Shown here: piece by piece, positions 40,727 to 48,788 of the stretch
How positions within the stretch are numbered: position 1 is the first letter of the stretch
Layout: the number at the start of each line of letters is the position of its first letter
Origin: Gracilimonas sp040117685
GTDB taxonomy: Bacteria; Bacteroidota; Rhodothermia; Balneolales; Balneolaceae
Assembly (NCBI RefSeq): GCF_040117685.2
Contig: NZ_JBEDYP020000002.1
Coordinates: 124,001 to 188,000, forward strand
DNA: 64,000 nt
Reading direction: 5' to 3'
Notes under the pieces: generated by a model
What the model was told of the DNA's origin: nothing
The model's input: the letters and a program-made list of their open reading frames with translations, nothing else
Database searches by the model: none
Program-made: the position numbers and the translations under genes

Positions 40727-41905
40727 ATGGACAAAGCACAGCAGCTCGAAAAACAATATCACTTCCAGGTGTATAACCGCCTGCCGGTTACTCTTTCCCA
40801 TGGAAAAGGAGCCTTACTCTGGGATACGGATGGAAATGAATACCTGGATGCTTTTGGGGGATTGGCTGTGAATAACCTCGGGCATGCACACCCCAAAATA
40901 GTGGCTGCCATTAAAGAACAGGCTGACAAACTGCTTCATGCTTCCAATTTTTTCTATAATGAACCTCAAAGTCTGCTGGCCGAAAAACTGGCGAATCTAT
41001 CCGGATTAGACCGGGTGTTCTTTTGCAACAGCGGCGTGGAAGCCATGGAAGCTTGTGTTAAACTGGCCCGGAAATGGGGCAAAAAAAACGGAAAGTCCGG
41101 AAATGTAATTACACTCAGTGAAGGATTTCATGGCCGTTCGGTAACCACTATCGCGATGGGCATGCCGAGCTATCGTGAAGGTTTTGATCCCATGCCTACC
41201 GGATTTGATCAGGTTCCCTATAATGATTTTGAAGCCCTTACAGCCAAAGTTAACGAAGATACCATTGCTATTGGCTTTGAAACCATACAGGGCTCCGGCG
41301 GGGTAAATGTGATTGACGCCGAATTCCTCAAAAAAACACGGGAGCTATGTGATGAGCTCAACATTCTGATGATTATTGATGAGGTTCAAAGCGGTATTGG
41401 TCGCTCCGGGAAATTCTATGCGTATCAACATTTTGACGTACAGCCGGATATAGTGGCAACCGCCAAAGCTCTTGCGGGTGGTATCCCAATCGGAGCCGTT
41501 ATCGCCAAAGAAGAGGTGGCTTCAGCGCTTGGGTTCGGCGATCATGGTACTACCTTTGGCGGAAACCCCTTCGCTTGCCATGTAGCCAATGCAGCTTTGG
41601 ATGCCATTGAAGAAGAAAGACTCACCGAGCAGGCCGCTGAAAAAGGAGCGTTTATGATGGGCCTGCTAAAAGAGAAGCTGTCCGATAATCCCTCTGTAAA
41701 AGAAATACGGGGACTTGGACTCATGTTAGGAGTCGAGCTCAACCGCCCTGCACGACCTGTTATCGATAAAATGTTTGAACATAACATTCTGGGCAACGCC
41801 GCTCATGGCACCGTGGTTCGATTTCTCCCTCCTTTGGTTATTACCAAAGAACAGATTGAGCGTATTGTTGATGAACTGAAATGGGCATTGAATCAAACTA
41901 AATAA
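40727..41905 (+). CDS. argD: Class III aminotransferase, acetylornithine/succinyl-DAP type
   Basis: 392 residues. Pyridoxal-phosphate enzyme of the acetylornithine/succinylornithine group. Motifs: GALLWDTDGNEYLDAFGGLA, FCNSGVEAMEACVKLARKW, FHGRSVTTIAMG, LMIIDEVQSGIGRSGKFYA, and the PLP lysine in VATAKALAGGIPIGA. Such enzymes can act as ArgD or as N-succinyl-diaminopimelate aminotransferase (DapC). With lysC, dapA, dapB and dapD 5 kb away and no other dapC candidate here, the lysine role is plausible, but orientation and distance do not prove it. The symbol is a best guess. Confidence 0.72.
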   Translation: MDKAQQLEKQYHFQVYNRLPVTLSHGKGALLWDTDGNEYLDAFGGLAVNNLGHAHPKIVAAIKEQADKLLHASNFFYNEPQSLLAEKLANLSGLDRVFFCNSGVEAMEACVKLARKWGKKNGKSGNVITLSEGFHGRSVTTIAMGMPSYREGFDPMPTGFDQVPYNDFEALTAKVNEDTIAIGFETIQGSGGVNVIDAEFLKKTRELCDELNILMIIDEVQSGIGRSGKFYAYQHFDVQPDIVATAKALAGGIPIGAVIAKEEVASALGFGDHGTTFGGNPFACHVANAALDAIEEERLTEQAAEKGAFMMGLLKEKLSDNPSVKEIRGLGLMLGVELNRPARPVIDKMFEHNILGNAAHGTVVRFLPPLVITKEQIERIVDELKWALNQTK

Positions 41906-42058
41906 TAGAACACGGATTAAGCGGAACGAAGTTATTAACGGGTTTCCCTTTTCGTATAAATTTGTACCCACCTATAATACCATTCACACCGGAAAAGCCG
42001 TTAATGAATTTCAGCCCTTATTTTTGTACTATTATTCAGATCATTTCAGGAGATTGCC

Positions 42059-42289
42059 ATGAAAGAAATTCAATCCAATCCTAATATTCTAGGCGGAACA
42101 CCGGTTTTTAAAGGCACACGCGTTCCTGTAGAAATCCTTTTTGATTACCTCGAAGAAGGCGCTTCCATTGATACCTTTCTGAACGACTATCCCACAGTGG
42201 AAAAGAAACAAGCTATCGCTGTTTTAGATATTGCCGGCAAAGTGGTTTCCTCTCAGGATTTTAAGTCAAAGTATGAAGCTACTTCTTGA
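42059..42289 (+). CDS. DUF433 family protein, antitoxin-like
   Basis: 76 residues. The short domain (LGGTPVFKGTRVPVEILFDYL, then PTVEKKQAIAVLDIAG) is the DUF433 pattern, a helix-turn-helix-like family. DUF433 genes often precede a small DUF5615 protein and behave as antitoxin-like partners. The next gene overlaps its last 17 bp. The module's toxin role is inferred from family context and not shown. Confidence 0.82.
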   Translation: MKEIQSNPNILGGTPVFKGTRVPVEILFDYLEEGASIDTFLNDYPTVEKKQAIAVLDIAGKVVSSQDFKSKYEATS

Positions 42290-42599
42290 TGAAAATATTC
42301 CTCATCCTTTAAAGAAAGACCTTTCACAGCATGAGGTATTCACCGTGCAGGATATGGGCTGGCAGGGAAAAGAAAATGGAGCATTGTTGAAATTGATGCT
42401 GGCCAATGGTTTTGATGCTTTCATAACAGCGGATAAAAATCTTCAAAATCAACAAAACTTTAATACCTACTCCATCCCGGTTTTAGTGTTGAGCGTAAAT
42501 CGTTTGACCTATCAGAACATCTCTAAGTTGCTAAAAAATCTGATTGCTATCCTGAATTCCAAATTATCGACGGGAGTAACTATAATTGAGCTTGAATAG
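42273..42599 (+). CDS. DUF5615 PIN-like protein, putative toxin partner
   Basis: 108 residues from ATG 42273 (MKLLLDENIPHPLKKDLSQH). The start LLLDENIP and the mid-protein DAFITADKNLQNQQNF are the DUF5615 signatures, a reduced PIN-like nuclease fold with acidic residues (D6, D and E around DENIP and ITADKN) that could bind a metal. It overlaps the DUF433 gene by 17 bp, so the two are translated together. The pair has the size and order of a VapBC-like toxin-antitoxin unit. Activity is not shown for this family in general. Confidence 0.8.
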   Translation: MKLLLDENIPHPLKKDLSQHEVFTVQDMGWQGKENGALLKLMLANGFDAFITADKNLQNQQNFNTYSIPVLVLSVNRLTYQNISKLLKNLIAILNSKLSTGVTIIELE

Positions 42600-42678
42600 T
42601 GCTATTTTAGTAAATCTTGGATACCTGAATCCGGGTAATCCGAAAATCAAGTAAATCAGGGTTCTCAAACAGTAGCTT

Positions 42679-43857
42679 TTACCCCGGCAGACTAATCTTC
42701 CCTAAGTGAATTTTTTCTTCCGTAACCCCAGGAATGGCAAATCCCTCCCCGGCCACCAGCTCATTGGCAAAAAAGGCCATCATCGCTGCTTCTTTGGCAT
42801 CAGCTGAAATCCCCAATTCTTCGAAATCTTTGAATTCCGCTTTTAGGTTTCTCTTTTTCAGGTCTTTCAACAATGTTTTGTTATGAATACCCCCACCGCT
42901 AACGAAGCATTCAAACTTCACATCACCAATTATCTCATCAACTGCCCTACTGATACTTTGTGATGTAACGGCTGTGAGTGAAGCTATCAAATCTTCCTTC
43001 GGTAATTCTATACCGTGTCCTTCCATCAGGTTTTCAATAAATTCGAGGCGAAAATCTTCTTGCCCGGTCGTCTTGGGAAAAGCTTTGCGAAAGTAAGGCT
43101 CAAGCAGCACATACCTCACCAGTTCAGAATGCACTTGCCCGGATGCCGCCACTTTTCCCCCCTCATCAAAAGGCTTATCAAAATACTTTTGCATAGCTTC
43201 ATTGATAAGCGTATTGGCCGGACCGGTATCGCTTGTTAAAATCGACTCTCCACTTTTTATGGACGGTAACCAGGTAAAATTGGCAATCCCGCCCAGGTTT
43301 AACAATAACCGGTGTTTCTCCTGATCTCGAAAAAGGACTTCATCAAAAATTCCAGCCAGCGGTGCTCCCTCTCCACCAGCAGCCGTATGCTTTTGACGAA
43401 AATCAGATATGGTAATTATTCCTGACTTCTGAGCAATGTGATCTCCATCTACAATTTGAAGTGTGGCATGTTCTTCATCTTCACTTTGAGAAGGTGCATG
43501 GTAAATCGTTTGTCCGTGACTGGCTATAAGGTCAATTTGCTCAGGATCAATATCCCATTCATTCAGTGCTTTAAGAATAGATGAAACATAGATCCCGGCA
43601 AGTTCGGTATGCAATACGGTTAACTCCCGGGCCGGAATCTGTTCTTTAGATTGAATAGCTCGAATTCGATTCCGCAAATTGGCTGAATATTCTTCCGTCG
43701 TGAACTTAATCACTTCAACCTTCGAATTACTTCCCAAGCCGGACACCTTACATAAACATAAATCAAGTCCATCCAGCGAGGTACCGGACATCAACCCTAT
43801 AATAGTGCGTTCCGGTTTTTGGGAAATTTCCCACAGTTTTGCCAAATAATTATTCAT
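42679..43857 (-). CDS. anmK: Anhydro-N-acetylmuramic acid kinase
   Basis: 392 residues. AnmK opens and phosphorylates 1,6-anhydroMurNAc from cell-wall turnover, giving MurNAc 6-phosphate. The signature starts with IIGLMSGTSLDGLDLCL, continues with DLIASHGQTIYHAPS and GEGAPLAGIFDEVLF, and includes SDTGPANTLIN and FVSGGGIHNKTLL. Length is normal. It pairs functionally with the GH3 fusion and the DUF1343/NamZ-like gene elsewhere in the window, though they are not adjacent. A single convergent neighbour is the DUF5615 gene. Confidence 0.92.
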   Translation of the reverse strand: MNNYLAKLWEISQKPERTIIGLMSGTSLDGLDLCLCKVSGLGSNSKVEVIKFTTEEYSANLRNRIRAIQSKEQIPARELTVLHTELAGIYVSSILKALNEWDIDPEQIDLIASHGQTIYHAPSQSEDEEHATLQIVDGDHIAQKSGIITISDFRQKHTAAGGEGAPLAGIFDEVLFRDQEKHRLLLNLGGIANFTWLPSIKSGESILTSDTGPANTLINEAMQKYFDKPFDEGGKVAASGQVHSELVRYVLLEPYFRKAFPKTTGQEDFRLEFIENLMEGHGIELPKEDLIASLTAVTSQSISRAVDEIIGDVKFECFVSGGGIHNKTLLKDLKKRNLKAEFKDFEELGISADAKEAAMMAFFANELVAGEGFAIPGVTEEKIHLGKISLPG

Positions 43858-43895
43858 AGATTTAGGCTGAATTTATAAGCAAGAACCTACGGAAA

Positions 43896-44141
43896 ATGAG
43901 CGAACCTACCGAAGACGAAATTAAAGCTTTTATTGAAGATGTCGAATTTTTGATTAAAACGCTGAAAGACAGTTTTGAGTCGACCGATGCACAGTTTTTC
44001 ATCGATGAACACAATGATATTTTATATGTGAAGCTGGAAGGGTTGAATGATTACGATGAGCATGAAATTGAGGAAATCGCGGCCCCGGTTTTAAGTGAAC
44101 TGGATCTGGACTTTGAACAAATTACCCTGCTTCCATTATAA
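43896..44141 (+). CDS. Small acidic conserved protein of unknown function
   Basis: 81 residues, acidic, with the start MSEPTEDEIKAFIEDVEFLI. No signal or membrane segment. It consists of a helical N-terminus and a beta-rich C-terminus (FFIDEHNDILYVKLEGLNDY). I do not recognise a family. It lies divergently from anmK with a 38-bp gap and precedes threonine synthase by 86 bp, with a weak terminator between. Confidence 0.65.
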   Translation: MSEPTEDEIKAFIEDVEFLIKTLKDSFESTDAQFFIDEHNDILYVKLEGLNDYDEHEIEEIAAPVLSELDLDFEQITLLPL

Positions 44142-44148
44142 TCAGAAC

Positions 44149-44171
44149 CGCTGAAAAAGCGCTTTTTTCTT
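44149..44171 (+). terminator. Weak terminator after the small acidic gene
   Basis: CGCT (44149-44152) can pair with AGCG (44158-44161), followed by CTTTTTTCTTT. The symmetrical AAAAAGCGCTTTTT inside gives an alternative stem. The stem is short, so support is moderate. Confidence 0.4.
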
Positions 44172-44227
44172 TATTTTTTGATAACTTCTGATTCGCAGTT
44201 TTATTACAATTTCAATAGAATTATTCC

Positions 44228-45934
44228 ATGAAATCAAGCAATTCCGGATATACCATGAGCTGCATTATGTGCGGCCGTGAAAATGACGAAAGAGAGACCA
44301 GTACTTATTGTACCAACTGCGGAGGAGTTTTGGATATTGAGTACAATAAATCTGAGAAGCATATTCAATATCCGCTTAAAGAGATTTTGCCTGATCCTCT
44401 TAAGAATCATTACACCTCGCTGAAGAAGCTTGATCGTCTTTCCGAGAAATATGATGCAGAGCTTTATGCCAAGCTTGAATTTGAACACCCCACCGGATGC
44501 TTTAAAGACCGTGGAAGTTATATTGAAGTTCAGAAGGCCCTTGAATTGGGAGCTGATGCTATTTGCCTGGCCTCAACCGGTAATATGGCTGCATCGGTGG
44601 CTGCTTACGCTTGTTATTTCAAGATCCCTTGTTTTGTCTTCGTACCGGAAAAGACGCCTGAAGTAAAACTGGCTCAGGCCACTATTTATGATGCCACCAT
44701 TATCAAGATTAAGGGTGATTTTATGGCCTGTGAGAAGCTATGCCGTGAGTTTGCCAAATCCGGGAATTACTACCTTGCCGGAGATTATGTTTTTCGTCAG
44801 GAAGGTCAGAAATCGTTTTCATACGAGTTATACGAGCAGGGTGATACCGAATTTGATTACATCTTTGTACCCATTGGCGCCGGAACTAATTTTGCTGCCA
44901 TCTACAAAGGCTACAAAGAGATGAAAGCCGCAGGTATGATTGATAAAATCCCAAGCTTTGTTGCGGTTCAACCCGAGCAAAGTTCGCCGGTAGTAGAAGG
45001 AATTTTCAAGAAAGATAAAATTGTGAAAGAACAGGTTAACACCATGGCTGATGCTGTGGCTGTAGCCGATCCGCTGGATTTCTATAAGGTATTTCGAGGA
45101 ATTGAAGAAACGGACGGTCTTGCTTTTACCGCTACCGAAAATGAGTTACTCGATTCTATGAAAGAAATGACGGTAGAGGAAGGGTATTTCACCGAACCGG
45201 CATGCGCCATTCCTCTCGCTACTTTCAAGAATAACCTCGAGCAGTTTAAAGGAAAGAAATGCCTGTTTGTGCTTACCGGAACCGGGCTTAAGAGCTCCCA
45301 TATTGTAGCCAAATACTCTCTTTCATCTCCGGTGCTTCCTCCGGACTTAGAGCGAATTCAACAGTATATTGAGTCGGGCTTTATTGACATGCAGAAGAAC
45401 AGCTGGGGGCAATCGCGTAACACCGGCTTTGAAAATGTTAATATGGATGAAGGACATAGCAAGCTGTACGATGAGTACGTGAATAATATCAACCGTAAAG
45501 GAAAAACGCTTAAAGAAGAAGAGATTAAGGTACTTCGCTCGTTGGTCTATAATGAAGATGCGAACCTCGAGTATCCGGTTGAGGTGGTAGACTATAAGCT
45601 GACCATGCGTAAACACGGACTTGTAAGTGCAGCTGTGAAACTGAGAATTGAAGAAAAAGATGAGATCATTTCCCTCGATCAGGGTGTAGGCCCGATTGAC
45701 GCCATTCTTACCGCTATCAAATCAGAAACGGATGGATTCCTACCACTTGAAGTCATAAATCACGAAGTGGAAATCCTGAGTCCGGATACTGACTCATTGG
45801 TAATTGTAACTCTTACCCTCGAAAAAGAAGGGCATAGATTTACTTCAAAAGGAGCTTCTCCTGATACTCTGGAAGCTGTAATTCAAGCGTTTGTAAAAGG
45901 ATTGGCAATAGCAAATAAGGCATTGGCTATCTAG
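44228..45934 (+). CDS. thrC: Threonine synthase fused to a LeuA-type allosteric domain
   Basis: 568 residues, long for threonine synthase (usual 350-500). It converts O-phosphohomoserine to threonine. An N-terminal zinc ribbon (C12-x2-C15, C28-x2-C31) precedes the PLP fold with HPTGCFKDRGSY (Lys93), ASTGNMAASVAAYAC and VPIGAGTNFAAIYKG. After about residue 365 comes a linker (to about 445), then a domain resembling the LeuA allosteric/dimerisation domain: YKLTMRKHGLVSAAVKL, LDQGVGPIDAILTAI, INHEVEILSPDTDSLVIVTL and FTSKGASPDTLEAVIQAF. LeuA domains bind leucine as a feedback signal; a branched-chain amino acid is a reasonable ligand here, but that is inferred. Confidence 0.86.
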   Translation: MKSSNSGYTMSCIMCGRENDERETSTYCTNCGGVLDIEYNKSEKHIQYPLKEILPDPLKNHYTSLKKLDRLSEKYDAELYAKLEFEHPTGCFKDRGSYIEVQKALELGADAICLASTGNMAASVAAYACYFKIPCFVFVPEKTPEVKLAQATIYDATIIKIKGDFMACEKLCREFAKSGNYYLAGDYVFRQEGQKSFSYELYEQGDTEFDYIFVPIGAGTNFAAIYKGYKEMKAAGMIDKIPSFVAVQPEQSSPVVEGIFKKDKIVKEQVNTMADAVAVADPLDFYKVFRGIEETDGLAFTATENELLDSMKEMTVEEGYFTEPACAIPLATFKNNLEQFKGKKCLFVLTGTGLKSSHIVAKYSLSSPVLPPDLERIQQYIESGFIDMQKNSWGQSRNTGFENVNMDEGHSKLYDEYVNNINRKGKTLKEEEIKVLRSLVYNEDANLEYPVEVVDYKLTMRKHGLVSAAVKLRIEEKDEIISLDQGVGPIDAILTAIKSETDGFLPLEVINHEVEILSPDTDSLVIVTLTLEKEGHRFTSKGASPDTLEAVIQAFVKGLAIANKALAI

Positions 45935-45995
45935 ATAGTACTTGTTGCTATTTTAGTGGTGTTTCAGTTATTTCAAATACAGATTTGAGATAACA

Positions 45996-46400
45996 TTGAA
46001 AACAAAGCTTTTAAATATCGGCCTGATCTTAAGCTCTTTTTTGGTTTATTTTGAGTGGGGTGTCGATTACAACACTTTCCTCATAGAAATAGAAATAGAA
46101 TTGTTTTCAAAGTTTCTTGAGGATCCGCTTTCAGTTTTCCATCCCTTAATTGTAATCCCATTAATAGGACAGGTGTTGTTGATCATTACGCTTTTTCAGA
46201 AAAAACCCGGACGAATGCTGTCCTTATCCGGATTAACTGCTGTTGGGTTCTTGATTCTACTTGTTTCCCTAATAGGATTAATGGGAATGAATATCAGAAT
46301 CTTCTCATCCACACTGCCCTTTTTAATCCTTGGAGCCATAAGTATTATACATCACCGGGTAAAGTCTTCAACCTCACCCGATGATAAAAATAATAGGTAG
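45996..46400 (+). CDS. Small membrane protein of unknown function
   Basis: 134 residues from TTG 45996; no ATG gives a full first helix. Four predicted membrane helices (NIGLILSSFLVYFEWGVD, VFHPLIVIPLIGQVLLIITLF, LSGLTAVGFLILLVSLIGLM, STLPFLILGAISIIHH). No recognised motif. It lies 61 bp after thrC and converges with dapD with a 6-bp gap. Function unknown. Confidence 0.62.
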   Translation: MKTKLLNIGLILSSFLVYFEWGVDYNTFLIEIEIELFSKFLEDPLSVFHPLIVIPLIGQVLLIITLFQKKPGRMLSLSGLTAVGFLILLVSLIGLMGMNIRIFSSTLPFLILGAISIIHHRVKSSTSPDDKNNR

Positions 46401-46406
46401 ACAGAG

Positions 46407-47153
46407 TTATCGGAGGGCTTCTTCTAATTCCAGGGATGCATTGCTTCCTTCATCTCTGTATTTCACAATAATAGGGCAAGCCATGCTGAGGCCATTTTCC
46501 CTGGCCCAATCGTTACTTACCGGTCGTGTTCCCGGAATAACTACTGCATTTTCAGGAATAGCTGATCCGCGCTCCAGAACTTTCTCATTCACCGTATCAT
46601 AAACAGGAACAGCTTTGGAAAGTGTAACTCCGGGTGCAATGACGGCCCCTTTTTTTACAAGAATTCCTTCCACAATTACAGATCCGGCCCCAATAAAGCA
46701 ATCGTCTTCGATGATTACGGGATTCATGCCAACCGGCTCTAATACTCCACCTATCTGTACTCCGGCTGAAAGGTGTACGTTCTTCCCAATCTGAGCACAG
46801 GAGCCCACCAGAGCATGGCTATCAACCATAGAGCCTTCATCCACAAATGCTCCAACATTGATGTAAGCCGGAGGCATGATGATCACACCCGGTGAAACAT
46901 AAGCGCCTCTGCGAACCGATGAACCACCGGGAACCAGACGTACTCCATCTTCAGGTCCAAAGAATCGGGGTGGCAGATTGTGCTTATCAACAAATCCCTC
47001 GTAGATGCCTTCATAGGAAGTATTCTCGCCATCTTTAAAAGAAGCCAGAATAGCTTCTTTCACTTCTACATTAGCCTCCCAGCCACTCTCGGTTTTGTTG
47101 GCTGCTCTTACCGTTCCTTCTTCCAGTTGATCTAAAATATCTTCGTAACTCAT
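46407..47153 (-). CDS. dapD: 2,3,4,5-tetrahydropyridine-2,6-dicarboxylate N-succinyltransferase
   Basis: 248 residues. DapD succinylates tetrahydrodipicolinate in the succinylase route to lysine and diaminopimelate. The left-handed beta-helix of hexapeptide repeats is clear (SSVRRGAYVSPGVIIMP, VGAFVDEGSMVDSHALVG, GKNVHLSAGVQIGGVLEP, GMNPVIIEDDCFIGAGSV, GAVIAPGVTLSK). It is somewhat shorter than E. coli DapD (274). It is the last gene of lysC-dapB-dapA-dapD, 59 bp after dapA. Confidence 0.94.
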   Translation of the reverse strand: MSYEDILDQLEEGTVRAANKTESGWEANVEVKEAILASFKDGENTSYEGIYEGFVDKHNLPPRFFGPEDGVRLVPGGSSVRRGAYVSPGVIIMPPAYINVGAFVDEGSMVDSHALVGSCAQIGKNVHLSAGVQIGGVLEPVGMNPVIIEDDCFIGAGSVIVEGILVKKGAVIAPGVTLSKAVPVYDTVNEKVLERGSAIPENAVVIPGTRPVSNDWARENGLSMACPIIVKYRDEGSNASLELEEALR

Positions 47154-47212
47154 TCTGTAATTTATATTATTGAATTCTTGAATTGTGCAATTCTGTATGA
47201 CTTTACAAACAG

Positions 47213-48100
47213 CTATTTCTGCCCGTCAAGCCACTCCGCAATCTCTTTATCGGCCTGCAAAAGATTATTTTCTACATCTTCTGAGATATCTCCAAGGGAT
47301 AACGGTAACCTAACAGTGTCGTTGGTAATCCAGTTCTTTTTGCCCAGCAGTACTTTCGCCGGAACCGGATTCGGGGCTTTGAATAAGGCATCCGTAGCAT
47401 TTTTCCATAAAGGGAATAATCCTTCGGTTTCTCCTTTCAGGCACAGTTCCACATATCTGTGGGTAGCTTTCGGCCATACATTTGAAGCTACGGAAACCAA
47501 CCCTACCCCACCTTCTTTGCTAAAAGCCGGGGTCATGCCATCATCACCACTATAAAACTTAACATCAGGGGCCTCGCGCCGGAAGGCCTTAAACTCTTCC
47601 ACGCTGCCGCTCGCTTCTTTCATTCCCATCAGGTGGTCAAATTCTTTACTGAGGCGTGCCGGTACGCTCGGATGCATTTTCACCCCTGTTCGGGAAGGCA
47701 CGTTGTACAGCATGCAGGGAATATCTGTCTCTGCCATCAATTCGCTAAACCACTCAAACTGACCTTCAGCACCCGGTTTCGCATAAAGAGGGGTTACCAA
47801 TAACAAAGCATCCGGCTTTATTTCATTGCAAAAATGGATGAAATCAACCTGGGCAGGAAGATTAAAGCCACCCACTCCAATCATAAACGGAACATCCAGT
47901 TTCAGGTTCTTGGTAAATTCGACAACCTCTCTTTTTTCTTCTTCATTCAGGTTTAATCCTTCTCCTGTACTGCCCAAAACCAATACTCCATTGCCGGCCT
48001 TCTCCTGCTTCTTTAGAAGTTGTTCAAAACTGTCATAGTCCACACTCCCGTCTGTATTCATCGGGGTGACAATTGCTGTCCACAGTGGAAAATTTTCCAT
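47213..48100 (-). CDS. dapA: 4-hydroxy-tetrahydrodipicolinate synthase
   Basis: 295 residues. DapA condenses pyruvate and aspartate semialdehyde, a branch-point of lysine synthesis. Schiff-base barrel features: AIVTPMNTDGSVDYDSFEQL, VLGSTGEGLNLNEEEK, LYNVPSRTGVKM and the active-site lysine in HLMGMKEASGSVEEF, with FYSGDDGMTPAF after it. Length is typical. Its start overlaps the dapB stop by one base (TAATG), giving translational coupling. Confidence 0.95.
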   Translation of the reverse strand: MENFPLWTAIVTPMNTDGSVDYDSFEQLLKKQEKAGNGVLVLGSTGEGLNLNEEEKREVVEFTKNLKLDVPFMIGVGGFNLPAQVDFIHFCNEIKPDALLLVTPLYAKPGAEGQFEWFSELMAETDIPCMLYNVPSRTGVKMHPSVPARLSKEFDHLMGMKEASGSVEEFKAFRREAPDVKFYSGDDGMTPAFSKEGGVGLVSVASNVWPKATHRYVELCLKGETEGLFPLWKNATDALFKAPNPVPAKVLLGKKNWITNDTVRLPLSLGDISEDVENNLLQADKEIAEWLDGQK

Positions 48101-48777
48101 TATTTTTGTTCCTCCATTACTTGATCAAATAACTGCCCAAAGGTACGAATTCCTGCTTCCATCTTCGAATGGTTTACCAGTTGCTTTGCGGCCCAAATCG
48201 CCCCTTCTGCAAATAATGCACGGTCTAAGGCCTTATGTTTTAGGGTGATTTCTTCTGTTTCTGTTTTTAATGTCAGTTCATGAATTCCTTTCACATCCCC
48301 TTCACGGGCTGAGGTTACCTCGGCTTCTTTATCCAGCCATTCCTTCCAGGATAGTGCGGTTCCGCTGGGAGCGTCTTTTTTATGAACATGATGCACTTCG
48401 TGAATTTTAAACTCCGGGTCTTTCAGGATATTTGATCCGGCTGAAATTACCTCGATGCTTTTGCGGATTACATTCATCCCCAAACTAAAATTGGAAGCCA
48501 TTATCCATTTCGCATTCCTGGCTTTTACCCGCTCTTCCACATCATCCGGCCAATCAAAACCGGTGCTTCCCCAGGCGGCGGGTATTCCGGCTTCGATGAC
48601 TTTATCCATCACATCTGGTACCGCATCTCCCGGCACAAAAATGATAACCGCATCTGCTTGTTGAAGTTTTTCTACGTTGGGGGGATTTGATGAGTCAAAA
48701 GCTTCGGCAAGTTCATCTCCCAGAAGCTCCACTACTTTTCCGCCGGTCTTTCCTGTTCCTATGACTGCAATTTTCAT
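48100..48777 (-). CDS. dapB: 4-hydroxy-tetrahydrodipicolinate reductase
   Basis: 225 residues, slightly short for DapB (240-270). It uses NAD(P)H. Nucleotide motif MKIAVIGTGKTGGKVVEL; signature region HEVHHVHKKDAPSGTALSW with the catalytic residues (EVHHxHKxDAPSGTA); and HKALDRALFAEGAIWAAKQL near the end. It starts 11 bp after the lysC stop and overlaps dapA by one base. Position 2 of the lysine operon. Confidence 0.93.
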   Translation of the reverse strand: MKIAVIGTGKTGGKVVELLGDELAEAFDSSNPPNVEKLQQADAVIIFVPGDAVPDVMDKVIEAGIPAAWGSTGFDWPDDVEERVKARNAKWIMASNFSLGMNVIRKSIEVISAGSNILKDPEFKIHEVHHVHKKDAPSGTALSWKEWLDKEAEVTSAREGDVKGIHELTLKTETEEITLKHKALDRALFAEGAIWAAKQLVNHSKMEAGIRTFGQLFDQVMEEQK

Positions 48778-48788
48778 AAATCTGATTC

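Noticed and set aside
44228..45934. Threonine dehydratase (IlvA) with a regulatory domain
   Set aside because: The zinc ribbon, STGN and FKDR motifs and C-terminal arrangement fit threonine synthase; IlvA carries ACT-like domains instead.
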